Assembly: GCF_052161615.1 (NCBI RefSeq)
Contig: NZ_CP197417.1
Coordinates: 2,170,001-2,234,000 of the forward strand
Origin: Aeoliella sp052161615
Lineage (GTDB): Bacteria > Planctomycetota > Planctomycetia > Pirellulales > Lacipirellulaceae
DNA length: 64,000 nt
Reading direction: 5' to 3'
Every line of letters begins with the position of its first letter. Within the stretch, counting starts at the first letter, position 1. Shown here in pieces: positions 52,695 to 61,006 of this stretch. The position numbers were made by a program, and so were the translations under genes. Below the pieces are notes generated by a model. That model saw nothing but the letters and a program-made list of their open reading frames with translations, was not told the DNA's origin and did no database searches.

Positions 52695-52981
52695 GGCGAG
52701 GCCCGCGGTAAAAACCGGTGTTTGTGAAACTTTGCCGGTCAGGCAAACTGTTTCATAGTTCGACGGATGCGGCTACCGCGCAACCGTTCCGCACGGATTA
52801 GCGATTCGTAGAGTTTCCGTTCCAAATGCATTGCGAACGAGTGAATGCGGCGGCCGATATTCGCTGCAGATCGCGCGCTGACGCATGTTAGATCGGCAAG
52901 GCTCGGCGGCCGCCTTTGCCCCGAAATGTACCTTTCCCCAACTTTCCCACCTACGTCAGATCACCTGAAAGGAACCATGCC

Positions 52982-53977
52982 ATGGCAGGCAAGCGAATGC
53001 TCGTAACGGGAGCCAGCGGTATGGTGGGGCGACACGTCGTGCGGCGTGCGGTGAAGGACGGGTATCAGATTCGCGCAGCCGTTCAGCCGGGTAGCGACAC
53101 CTCACCCCTTGAGGGTTTCGGGTGCGAGATCGTCGAGTGCGACCTCACCAACGCGCCGACCGTCCCGCCGCTGGTGACCGATATGGACATCGTGGTCCAC
53201 ACGGCGGGTAAAGTCGGTGACTGGGGTGCCTTTGAAGAGTACAAGGCCATCAATCAAGACGCCGTCGAGACCTTACTCGCTGCGGTGCAGAAGCGGGGCG
53301 GGCCGCTGGATCGTTTTGTTCACATCAGCTCACTCGGCGTGTACCGCTGGGGCGACCACTACGGCGAGGACGAGACGGTGCCCCCCGACTTCGTGGGCTA
53401 CGACGGCTACACCACCACCAAGGCCCAGTCCGAGCTCATCTGCAAGAAGTACTACGAACAACATGACCTGCCGATTGTCGTCATCCGGCCCGGGTTCATG
53501 TACGGCGACGGCGATCGCCACGTCTTGCCACGCGTGATCGAGACCTTGCGCAACGGCAGAATGATGATGATTGGCGATGGCAGGAAGGTCCTCGACAACC
53601 TGTACGTCGGCAATTTAGCCGACGCGATCATGCTCGCCATTGAAAACCCCGTCGCCGTGGGGCAGACTTACAACATCCGCGACGAGCGGCTGGTCGATCG
53701 CAACGAGTACATCGGATCGGTGTGCGAAGCACTTGGCACCAAAATGCCGCCTCGCATTCCCTATTGGTTGGCGAAGCGGGCGATCAAGCCGCTGGCGGTC
53801 GTCGCCAAGGCGATTGGCAAAACGACTCCGCCAATCGTCACTAAGCCTCGATTCAAGTTCATGGCCTTAAACCTGGAATACTCGATTGACAAAGCAAAGC
53901 GCGAGCTCGGCTACATCGGTCGCGTTGATTTCCAGCAGGGCCTTCCGATCGCCCTAAAGCCGTACGTCGCGCGTTAA
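52982..53977 (+). CDS. NAD-dependent epimerase/dehydratase family protein
   Basis: 331 aa from the ATG at 52982, with AAAGGA about ten bases upstream; the longer frame from 52916 adds nothing conserved. Rossmann motif MLVTGASGMVGRHVVRRAV, VVHTAGKVGDWG, the catalytic Tyr/Lys in YDGYTTTKAQSE and the GDGRKVLDNLYVGNLADAI region of extended SDRs. The C-terminal SIDKAKRELGYIGRVDF is that of 3-beta-hydroxysteroid-dehydrogenase/DFR-like members. Substrate unknown (sugar nucleotide or sterol/hopanoid-like). Confidence 0.92.
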   Translation: MAGKRMLVTGASGMVGRHVVRRAVKDGYQIRAAVQPGSDTSPLEGFGCEIVECDLTNAPTVPPLVTDMDIVVHTAGKVGDWGAFEEYKAINQDAVETLLAAVQKRGGPLDRFVHISSLGVYRWGDHYGEDETVPPDFVGYDGYTTTKAQSELICKKYYEQHDLPIVVIRPGFMYGDGDRHVLPRVIETLRNGRMMMIGDGRKVLDNLYVGNLADAIMLAIENPVAVGQTYNIRDERLVDRNEYIGSVCEALGTKMPPRIPYWLAKRAIKPLAVVAKAIGKTTPPIVTKPRFKFMALNLEYSIDKAKRELGYIGRVDFQQGLPIALKPYVAR

Positions 53978-54013
53978 CCGCGCGCTGCCGAACCTCTAGA
54001 CTACCGACTCGCC

Positions 54014-54937
54014 ATGCAAGCGTTCTACGACTTCTACCGCGAGTACGCCCAGTGGTTTTACAGTTCGCAGTTGCTGCTGGCCATGTTCGGGATGGGGGCG
54101 ACCAGCACCGTTCAACAATTCCGCGATGTGTTTCGCCGCCCCGGTGTGATCGCCATGGTGCTGGCGCTACAGTTCCTGGTGCTGCCTGGTCTCGCGGTAG
54201 CGTTCTCGTGGTCCACCCGCCTGGAGCCAACGGTCGCCGCTGGATTGGTCCTGATGATGTCGCTGCCTAGCGGCGCGCTGACGAACGTCGTCACGTTCAT
54301 CGGCCGAGGCAACGTGCCACTCTCCATCACGTCCACCTGTGCCTCGACGGCCATATGCCTATTCGCCACGCCGATGGTCATCGAAATCTTCGGCGCTCGC
54401 GAATTCCCTGACGACTTTCAGATGCCAATTTGGGAGACCATACAGAGCATTTTGCTGCTGTTGCTGCTGCCGCTCGTCGCGGGAATGACCATAGGCCACT
54501 ACTGGCCGAGCGCCCGACAGGTGCTCGGTAAAGTGGCACTGTGGGGCAGCATCATTGCGCTCGCGGGCGTGTGGGTCGGGGCGCTCGGCGGTGGGCAGAT
54601 CGAGGTCCTTCAGTACGGCTTCCGAACCCCGGCAATCTTGGCTATCTGGGTCTTGGGCACCTTCTACCTCACTTTTGCGCTGATGTCCGTCCTACGATTC
54701 AATAAGGCGAATGCCTTTACTCTTGCCATCGAGTGCTCGATGCGAAACGGCAACCTAGGACTTGCGCTTTTGATTCCGCTGTTCGGCGAGCTCACTCCCG
54801 AGAACACCCTGCACCAAGGTGCACTCTACACGTGCCTGTTCTCAGGAGGAGCGATGCTAGTTGTCGGATTGATCACAGTGACTCGCCGTCACGTTCGCTT
54901 TACGATGCAGCGCCGGGCGGGTCTCGATCAGATCTAG
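54014..54937 (+). CDS. Bile acid:sodium symporter (BASS) family transporter
   Basis: 307 aa with about nine hydrophobic segments. Family features: LLAMFGMGATSTVQQFRDVF early, LVLMMSLPSGALTNVVTFIG (the discontinuous-helix crossover), LSITSTCASTAICLFATPMV, and ECSMRNGNLGLALLIPLFG near the end, all typical of BASS transporters. Sodium-coupled uptake of organic anions is the family role; the natural substrate here is unknown. It follows the epimerase gene by 36 bases in the same direction and may be co-transcribed with it. Confidence 0.9.
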   Translation: MQAFYDFYREYAQWFYSSQLLLAMFGMGATSTVQQFRDVFRRPGVIAMVLALQFLVLPGLAVAFSWSTRLEPTVAAGLVLMMSLPSGALTNVVTFIGRGNVPLSITSTCASTAICLFATPMVIEIFGAREFPDDFQMPIWETIQSILLLLLLPLVAGMTIGHYWPSARQVLGKVALWGSIIALAGVWVGALGGGQIEVLQYGFRTPAILAIWVLGTFYLTFALMSVLRFNKANAFTLAIECSMRNGNLGLALLIPLFGELTPENTLHQGALYTCLFSGGAMLVVGLITVTRRHVRFTMQRRAGLDQI

Positions 54938-55003
54938 GTTACAAGAAGTAAGAACCCTCAGGGCTGCAATTGTTGGAGCCGTGAGAATTCGATGTCTTGA
55001 AAG

Positions 55004-55459
55004 CTAACTCTTGGCGTATTCCTTCAAGAAGCCCTTGAACAGCGTGAGGTGCTCTTCCTCATCTGCCAGAATGCGAATGCAAAGATCCTGCGTTACATAG
55101 TCTTCGCCATCGGCCGTCTTGATCACTTTCTTATAGTGTTCGCAAGCCGATTCTTCGGCGTCGATCACCGACTTAATCACCGCCACCACGTCGGTCGTGT
55201 CGGCGGGAGGCTGAATCTGCGAGCCAATCTTCACGTTCTTCGAGCCTGGCAGTAGCCCACCGAGTTGTTTAATGCGGTTGCCCAGCATCGTGGCGTGGCC
55301 CAGTTCTTCGGTGATATCTGCCGACAAAGATTTCTTGATCTCTTCCGCTCGCACGCCATCCAGGTTGACGCTATTTGCCAGGTAGTTCATCACTGTTTCC
55401 AGCTCCATGCAGTAAGCGGTGGTTAACAGCGAAACGATCTCTTGCTTATTTTCGGCCAT
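55004..55459 (-). CDS. Ferritin-like/bacterioferritin-type protein
   Basis: 151 aa from the ATG at 55459, with AGGAC about ten bases upstream; an in-frame extension to 55510 is not conserved in character. Four-helix diiron signature: MELETVMNYL (helix A Glu), ITEELGHATM (ExxH), IDAEESACEHYKK (helix C Glu) and ADEEEHLTLF (ExxH). This is the ferritin/DPS-like fold storing iron or handling peroxides in the cytosol. Convergent with the BASS gene. Confidence 0.9.
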   Translation of the reverse strand: MAENKQEIVSLLTTAYCMELETVMNYLANSVNLDGVRAEEIKKSLSADITEELGHATMLGNRIKQLGGLLPGSKNVKIGSQIQPPADTTDVVAVIKSVIDAEESACEHYKKVIKTADGEDYVTQDLCIRILADEEEHLTLFKGFLKEYAKS

Positions 55460-55853
55460 GGTCGTGCGTCCTATTCTCGGCGAAGTATATGGAAAAGTGG
55501 TGAGTGCCAATTCAATGGAAAACGCACTCTCAACGCACTAGGTGCGTCTCACCCCATTTTAGGGGTACGGCACCTGCCGACAATCGTCCCTTTCGGCAGT
55601 TCCCGGCGAATCGGGCTTGTCGAGAACGGGTCGCATTTAGCCCCACCGGGTGCCATATCGGCTTCCTTCAGGAGAGGTTTTTTTCTCTCCGTTCAGTTGT
55701 CGTCTTGAAGCAGTGGCCCTACAGAGATAGTGGCGTCGCGAACGACTCTGACGACGCCCGCTGTCCGGCCGGACGCACTTGCTTCGAAGTATGCAAGGTC
55801 GCAACTCGCACACTCTTTTTTGTTTTTCCAACCGTACTCAAGGAGTTCCGGTG
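55460..55853. other. Divergent intergenic region with short inverted repeats
   Basis: About 390 bases between the ferritin-like gene (-) and the fasciclin gene (+). ACGCAC/GTGCGT at 55533-55547 and GGAGAG/CTCTCC around a T-rich loop at 55671-55690 are the only structures seen. AAGGAG at 55840-55845 is the fasciclin ribosome-binding site. No gene is supported. Confidence 0.5.
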
Positions 55854-56846
55854 ATGACTCGCGTATTTACTTCCCTGTTTCGGGCGACACTTTGCTTTGG
55901 TGTCGTCTCCATCGCTGCCACGACAACTCGTGCAGCTGACATTGTCGACACCGCTGTTGGTGCTGGCCAATTCAACACCCTGGTCGCCGCGGTCAAGGCT
56001 GCCGAGCTTGTGGACACGCTGAAGGGCGAAGGCCCTTTCACCGTCTTTGCACCAACCGACGAAGCGTTTGCTGCCATTCCGAAGAAAGACCTCGAAGCCC
56101 TGCTCAAGCCAGGTGCGAAGGACAAGCTCACCGGCATTCTGCTGTACCACGTAGTGCCGGGCAAAGTAACTGCCGAGCAGGTCGTGAAGCTCAACGGTGC
56201 TACCACCGCCCAAGGTCAGCGAGTTGATATTGCTGTGGCTGACGACATGGTAATGGTCGACAAGGCCACCGTCGTGAAGACCGACATCGTCTGCGACAAC
56301 GGCGTGATCCACGTGATTGACGCGGTGATCTTGCCCGAATCCCGCACGCTTCCCGAAGTAGCGACCGCGGCCAAGTCGTTTGGGACGCTGCTGGCTGCTG
56401 CCAAGGCGGCCGGTATGGTCGAGGCCCTGTCGGGCGAAGAGCCGCTGACCGTTTTTGCTCCCACCGACGAGGCTTTTGCCAAATTGCCCGCAGGCACGGT
56501 AGCGAATTTGCTCAAGCCTGAGAACAAGGACCAACTCAAGGCGATCTTGGCTTACCACGTGGTGCCGGGCCGCGTTTACAGCACCGACGCCGTGGAAGCT
56601 GGCACCGCAAAGACTCTTCAAGGCGGTTCGGTGAACATCGTGGTCGATGGCGACGCCGCCATGGTCAACGACGCCAACCTGCTGAAGACGGACATTGATG
56701 CTTCGAATGGCGTGATCCACGTCATTGACAAGGTTCTGCTTCCGAAGGATTCGGGCCAGTCGTCGACCAAGCCTGCCTCGGACATTCAGCATGTTTCGGC
56801 TCCCGCCACGACCTGCCCGTCCGCAGCACGTGTTTCGCATCGCTAA
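55854..56846 (+). CDS. Secreted protein with two fasciclin (FAS1) domains
   Basis: 330 aa; the ATG at 55854 has AAGGAG eight bases upstream. Signal peptide LFRATLCFGVVSIAATTTRAA. Two FAS1 domains at about 28-165 and 168-300, each with the H1 motif FTVFAPTDEAFA (second copy LTVFAPTDEAFA) and the H2 motif YHVVPG, ending in NGVIHVIDAVILP and NGVIHVIDKVLLP. FAS1 proteins mediate cell adhesion or surface attachment. The last 30 residues are Ser/Thr/Ala-rich. Monocistronic, with its own strong terminator. Confidence 0.95.
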   Translation: MTRVFTSLFRATLCFGVVSIAATTTRAADIVDTAVGAGQFNTLVAAVKAAELVDTLKGEGPFTVFAPTDEAFAAIPKKDLEALLKPGAKDKLTGILLYHVVPGKVTAEQVVKLNGATTAQGQRVDIAVADDMVMVDKATVVKTDIVCDNGVIHVIDAVILPESRTLPEVATAAKSFGTLLAAAKAAGMVEALSGEEPLTVFAPTDEAFAKLPAGTVANLLKPENKDQLKAILAYHVVPGRVYSTDAVEAGTAKTLQGGSVNIVVDGDAAMVNDANLLKTDIDASNGVIHVIDKVLLPKDSGQSSTKPASDIQHVSAPATTCPSAARVSHR

Positions 56847-56867
56847 TTGATCCCGCGACCTCCGATT

Positions 56868-56912
56868 GCAGGCCGGTTGGGCGTTTGATTCGTCAAACGC
56901 TCACCGGCCTGC
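56868..56912 (+). terminator. Long-stem terminator of the fasciclin gene
   Basis: GCAGGCCGGT/ACCGGCCTGC plus GCGTTTGA/TCAAACGC around a TTCG tetraloop, 18 paired bases with a small internal loop, 22 bases after the stop. A weak T tract (TCGTTTGG) follows. Confidence 0.8.
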
Positions 56913-56977
56913 TCGTTTGGTGTCGCGTCGTGTACGCTTAGCAAAATCTACTTACCCGCCCCCCCTTTTCCATCGCT

Positions 56978-58504
56978 ATGGCCAGTTATCCCGAGTCGGC
57001 TTTCGACAATGCTGCAGTGCCGGGCATTCGAGTCCGACCGCTCAATGATCATGCGGTTTGCGAATCGGGCGACTTCGTTCTCTACTGGATGATCGCCTTT
57101 CGCCGGACGCACTGGAACTTTGCGTTACAGCGCGCGGTGGAGTGGGCCAGCGAATTGCGCAAGCCGTTGGTGGTCCTCGAAGCCCTGCGGTGCGATTACA
57201 AGTGGGCTAGCGATCGCCTGCACGCCTTCGTGATTCAAGGGATGGCTGATAATCAGCAGGCTCTCGCGGACAGATCTGCGTTCTATTACCCGTACCTCGA
57301 ACGATCGCCGGGCGATGGCAGTGGCCTGCTGGAAGCCCTCGCGAAGCGAGCAGCGGTTGTCGTGGCAGACGACTTCCCGGCGTTCTTCCTCCCCCGCATG
57401 CTTGGCGTAGCAGCACGTAAAGTCGACGTACGGCTCGAGGCAGTCGACTCGAACGGTCTGTATCCGATGCGCGCGACAGACAAAGTGTTCGCCCGAGCGT
57501 TCGACTTCCGGCGGCATCTGCAAAAAGACTTGCCGACTCATTTGGAACACTTTCCGCAGCCCGACCCGCTAGAGGGCCACAAGCTGCCGAAGCTCGCGGA
57601 GCTTCCCGCGGAGATCACCCATCGCTGGCCCGCCGCCGACGTAGCTGCACTTGCAAAGGACTTCTCGCAGCTTTCCGAGTTTCCCATCGATCACGACGTT
57701 AAGGTAGTTCCGTCGCTCCCAGGAGGGGAAGAAGCGGCGGGACGCTGCCTGGACGAGTTCCTGAAATCGAGATTGGCACGCTACGGCGAAGAGCGTGGCG
57801 ATCCCGACTCCGACGCCGCCAGTGGTTTTTCGCCCTACCTGCACTTCGGACACCTCTCCGCGCATCAGGTGTTTGCCGAAGTCGCAAAGCAACTCAAATG
57901 GTCCCCGGCGAAACTGTCGCGTAAAGTGAATGGCAGCCGTGAGGGGTGGTGGGGCGTTGATTCGTCGACCGAATCGTTTCTCGACGAACTCATTACCTGG
58001 CGTGAGGTGGGCTACAACATGTGCTCGCACCGGGGCGACTACGCGCGATACAGCGCGCTCCCCGAATGGGCGCAGAAATCGCTATCCGAGCACGCCGCTG
58101 ACGAGCGGGAACACCTTTACACGCTCGAGGAATTCGAGCATGCAAACACTCACGACGAGATCTGGAACGCTGCACAAAGGCAGCTCGTCGTCGAAGGCCG
58201 CATCCACAATTACCTGCGAATGCTGTGGGGAAAGAAAATCCTCGAATGGTCCGCCACCCCCGAGCAGGCGCTTCGGGTGATGATCGAGCTCAACAATAAG
58301 TACGCCCTTGATGGCCGCAATCCGAATAGTTACAGCGGTATCTTCTGGGTGTTGGGGCGTTACGACCGAGCGTGGGGGCCCGAACGGCCCATCTATGGCA
58401 AGATCCGCTACATGAGCAGCGACAACACCGCCAGGAAAATCAAGCTGAGGAACTATCTGGATCGCTATTCGGCGAAGCGCGCCGGCCAGCGGGAGTTGTT
58501 CTAG
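56978..58504 (+). CDS. Class II CPD deoxyribodipyrimidine photolyase
   Basis: 508 aa. It uses light and FADH- to split cyclobutane pyrimidine dimers. Class II features: GDFVLYWMIAFRRTHWNFAL at the start of the antenna domain, SGFSPYLHFGHLSAHQVF, LITWREVGYNMC, and the C-terminal YALDGRNPNSYSGIFWVLGR and IYGKIRYMSSDNT, which distinguish class II from class I/cryptochromes. Convergent with the sigma factor gene three bases downstream. Confidence 0.95.
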   Translation: MASYPESAFDNAAVPGIRVRPLNDHAVCESGDFVLYWMIAFRRTHWNFALQRAVEWASELRKPLVVLEALRCDYKWASDRLHAFVIQGMADNQQALADRSAFYYPYLERSPGDGSGLLEALAKRAAVVVADDFPAFFLPRMLGVAARKVDVRLEAVDSNGLYPMRATDKVFARAFDFRRHLQKDLPTHLEHFPQPDPLEGHKLPKLAELPAEITHRWPAADVAALAKDFSQLSEFPIDHDVKVVPSLPGGEEAAGRCLDEFLKSRLARYGEERGDPDSDAASGFSPYLHFGHLSAHQVFAEVAKQLKWSPAKLSRKVNGSREGWWGVDSSTESFLDELITWREVGYNMCSHRGDYARYSALPEWAQKSLSEHAADEREHLYTLEEFEHANTHDEIWNAAQRQLVVEGRIHNYLRMLWGKKILEWSATPEQALRVMIELNNKYALDGRNPNSYSGIFWVLGRYDRAWGPERPIYGKIRYMSSDNTARKIKLRNYLDRYSAKRAGQRELF

Positions 58505-58507
58505 TGC

Positions 58508-59431
58508 TCAGCAGTACGCTTCGAGCATCGCCATCTCATCGCGGTCGCGCAGCTTCTCCAGCGCTCGGTTTGCAAGCTGACGAACACGCTCCTTGGAGAT
58601 GCCCATTCGCTGTCCCAGGTGGCTGAACGAATTCTTGGACTCGTCGTCATCAAAGCCAAACCGTGCGCGGATGATTTGTTGCTCTCGCTCGTCTAGCACT
58701 TCCATCATCGAGCTCAACACGCGACTAAGTGCCTCCCAGCGAGCTTCTGCTCGGCCTGGGTGTTCCACCTCGACATCTGGGACGCTGTCGAGCACGTCCG
58801 ACGTGACGGCAGCGAACCGAAGTGAGTCACGACGGCCATTGGCGACCATGCGGTGCAGTTCTCTTCGTACTGCACAAGTGGCGTACGTGCTAAACCGATA
58901 GCCACGCTGGCAGTCGAACTTCTCCACAGCCCGGACTAGCAACGACAAACCCGAACTCAGCAAATCATCGAAGGGATTCCGGGCGTCGGCAAACTTGCGA
59001 GCAATCGACATGACCAGCCGCGTGTTGGCCTTCAGCAGGTAGTTTCGCAGTCGATCAGATCGAAGCAGGTAGTCTTCTGCTTCGTCGAGTTTGGCCTTGG
59101 AGGGCCGTGTGGGATGTATTGTTGCGAGAACGGCTGCCGCGTGAAACTTGCAGTAGTTGAGGCGGAAGAAAAACTCCTGCTCTTCCTCCATCGACAGCAG
59201 CGGCGTCGAACAGAGTCGGCGTAAGTGCGGCGGCAGACCCTGGCCTCCGCCGGAATCGTCATCCTCGTCCCCGCGCTCGATACGGACCACAAGTTCGATT
59301 TCCGAGGTAGCCGGGGCATCCTGGAAACGCCTGTTCGCGATGAAGGCGATTCGACGTGCCTTGAGCTGCTCTAAACGGTCTTTGGGGCTTGGCGACGTCA
59401 AGCTCGGTGGCTGATTGGTTAAGTGGGCCAT
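58508..59431 (-). CDS. Sigma-70 family factor with regions 1.2-4
   Basis: 307 aa from the ATG at 59431. A second ATG at 59437 abuts a GGAGG with no spacing, so the inner ATG (spacing six) is preferred. Core: LRNYLLKANTRLVMSIARKF (region 2.1), DLLSSGLSLLVRAVEKFDCQ and RGYRFSTYATCAVRRELHRM (2.3-2.4), then LDEREQQIIRARFGFDDDES and MGISKERVRQLANRALEKLR (region 4 HTH). It resembles group 2 (RpoS/SigB-like) factors more than ECF sigmas. The first 90 residues are acidic and unlike known sigma N-termini. Two copies of a 16-bp repeat lie just upstream. Confidence 0.93.
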   Translation of the reverse strand: MAHLTNQPPSLTSPSPKDRLEQLKARRIAFIANRRFQDAPATSEIELVVRIERGDEDDDSGGGQGLPPHLRRLCSTPLLSMEEEQEFFFRLNYCKFHAAAVLATIHPTRPSKAKLDEAEDYLLRSDRLRNYLLKANTRLVMSIARKFADARNPFDDLLSSGLSLLVRAVEKFDCQRGYRFSTYATCAVRRELHRMVANGRRDSLRFAAVTSDVLDSVPDVEVEHPGRAEARWEALSRVLSSMMEVLDEREQQIIRARFGFDDDESKNSFSHLGQRMGISKERVRQLANRALEKLRDRDEMAMLEAYC

Positions 59432-59448
59432 GGTCATCCTCCGGTCAA

Positions 59449-59526
59449 AAATCGTTCAAAACGTTCATCTGCCTAAATCCTATCGTACGGACATGCTGCC
59501 GGCAAGCCCCAAATCGTTCAAAACGT
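59449..59526. repeat. Direct repeat AAATCGTTCAAAACGT, two copies upstream of the sigma gene
   Basis: Identical 16-mers at 59449-59464 and 59511-59526, 62 bases apart, each containing the interrupted palindrome CGTT-CAA-AACG. Their place 18-95 bases upstream of the sigma start suggests operator or activator sites. Confidence 0.55.
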
Positions 59527-59682
59527 CCAAATCGCTCACTGCCGCCAGCTCGGGTCGAACGGGGCCAATAATCGAGCTTTTGGCCCCGTTTTGAGGTCCG
59601 CGCCTAGAGGACGGCCCCGCTAGCGTGTAGATTAGGCTCCCCTCTCTTCCCCCAATTCCCCTCACGCGATTGAGATTCGACG

Positions 59683-60867
59683 ATGCTCCCGGCGATCCCC
59701 TTGGAAGAAATGGTTTCCCAGGCCAAGGCAACCTACCTCCAGCGATATGGCGTGGCCCCGCAGTGGGTCGTCATGGCCCCGGGCCGGGTGAACCTGATCG
59801 GCGAGCACACCGACTACAACGATGGCTTCGTCATGCCGATGGCCATCGAGCGATACGTCGTGATGGCGGCCGGCCGGGCCGAGGGCGAGGGGGACTCGCT
59901 CCGCGTGTTCAGCGACGCAATGGACGGCGAATGCACCATTCCGGTTGGCGAGCCCGTGGCCGACGACTTGCCGCAGTGGGGCGTGTACGTCCGCGGTGTA
60001 CTGGAGGAGATGAAAGCCGCAGGTTTTTCCTGCGGACCGCTTCAAGCGGTGATTCGCGCGAACGTGCCGCTCGGTGGTGGCCTATCGAGCAGCGCGGCCC
60101 TCGAAGTGGCGACCGCGACAATGGTCGAAGCGGCAACCGGGCGATCCTTGAGTAAGCCGGAGAAAGCCAAGCTTACGCAGCGAGCCGAGAACATTCACGT
60201 TGGCATGCCGTGCGGCATTATGGATCAATTCAGTTCGGCGGCTTGCGAACTCGATCACTTGATGCAACTCGATTGTCGGACGCTTGCGACGAAACAAGTA
60301 CCGTTTTCAAATCCGAACATCACGGTGCTCATCATCAACTCGAACGTCAAGCGCGAGCTCGCGTCGAGCGCCTACCCGATTCGCCGGGGCCAGTGCGAAG
60401 TGGCGGCGAAGCAGCTCGGCGTAACCGCGCTTCGCGACGCGACAATGGTGATGCTGAACAAGATGGAAAGCCAGATCGAGGAAGTGGTCTATCGCCGCGC
60501 TCGCCACGTGATTGGCGAGAACGCCCGCGTGCAGGAAATGGCCGCCGCCCTCGAAGCCAACAACTGGGCGCAAGCGGGCGAACTGATGTACGCCAGCCAC
60601 GATTCGCTCCGCGACGATTACGAAGTTAGCTGCGACGAGCTCAATTTGCTGGTCGACACGGCACACCAAATCGGGACCGGTGGCGGCGTTATTGGCTCGC
60701 GGCTCACCGGGGCTGGCTTTGGCGGTTGCACGGTGACGCTCGTCGAAACCGACGCCGTCGAAGACGTGGCTCGCCGCATCGGCCAGACCTACCAGTCGAC
60801 GCTGAACATCGAGCCAACGCTGTTCACGACGCGTCCGGCAGCGGGCGCGCACATCATCGAGGGCTAG
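59683..60867 (+). CDS. galK: Galactokinase
   Basis: 394 aa, normal length. It phosphorylates alpha-D-galactose with ATP to galactose-1-phosphate (Leloir pathway). Signature GRVNLIGEHTDYNDGFVMP near residue 35, GHMP ATP loop PLGGGLSSSAALEVATATMV, catalytic-region MPCGIMDQFSSAACE, and TGGGVIGSRLTGAGFGGCTV at the C-terminus. Stands alone; no galT or galE in the window. Confidence 0.96.
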   Translation: MLPAIPLEEMVSQAKATYLQRYGVAPQWVVMAPGRVNLIGEHTDYNDGFVMPMAIERYVVMAAGRAEGEGDSLRVFSDAMDGECTIPVGEPVADDLPQWGVYVRGVLEEMKAAGFSCGPLQAVIRANVPLGGGLSSSAALEVATATMVEAATGRSLSKPEKAKLTQRAENIHVGMPCGIMDQFSSAACELDHLMQLDCRTLATKQVPFSNPNITVLIINSNVKRELASSAYPIRRGQCEVAAKQLGVTALRDATMVMLNKMESQIEEVVYRRARHVIGENARVQEMAAALEANNWAQAGELMYASHDSLRDDYEVSCDELNLLVDTAHQIGTGGGVIGSRLTGAGFGGCTVTLVETDAVEDVARRIGQTYQSTLNIEPTLFTTRPAAGAHIIEG

Positions 60868-61006
60868 CGCACGAGGAGGGGCACGTGCAGCAAACCGCCG
60901 CATCTTTAGGCCGTTTTGCGGACCGCTCTTCATACGTTCTTAGCCATCGCGGGCCGGAATAAGTTACAATTGGCGAGACCAACTTCCCGCCGATTGGAGA
61001 CCTGCC

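Noticed and set aside
52721..52755. Imperfect inverted repeat GAAAC..TTGCC/GGCAA..GTTTC
   Set aside because: Short arms with mismatches just upstream of the cupin gene; not distinguishable from chance.
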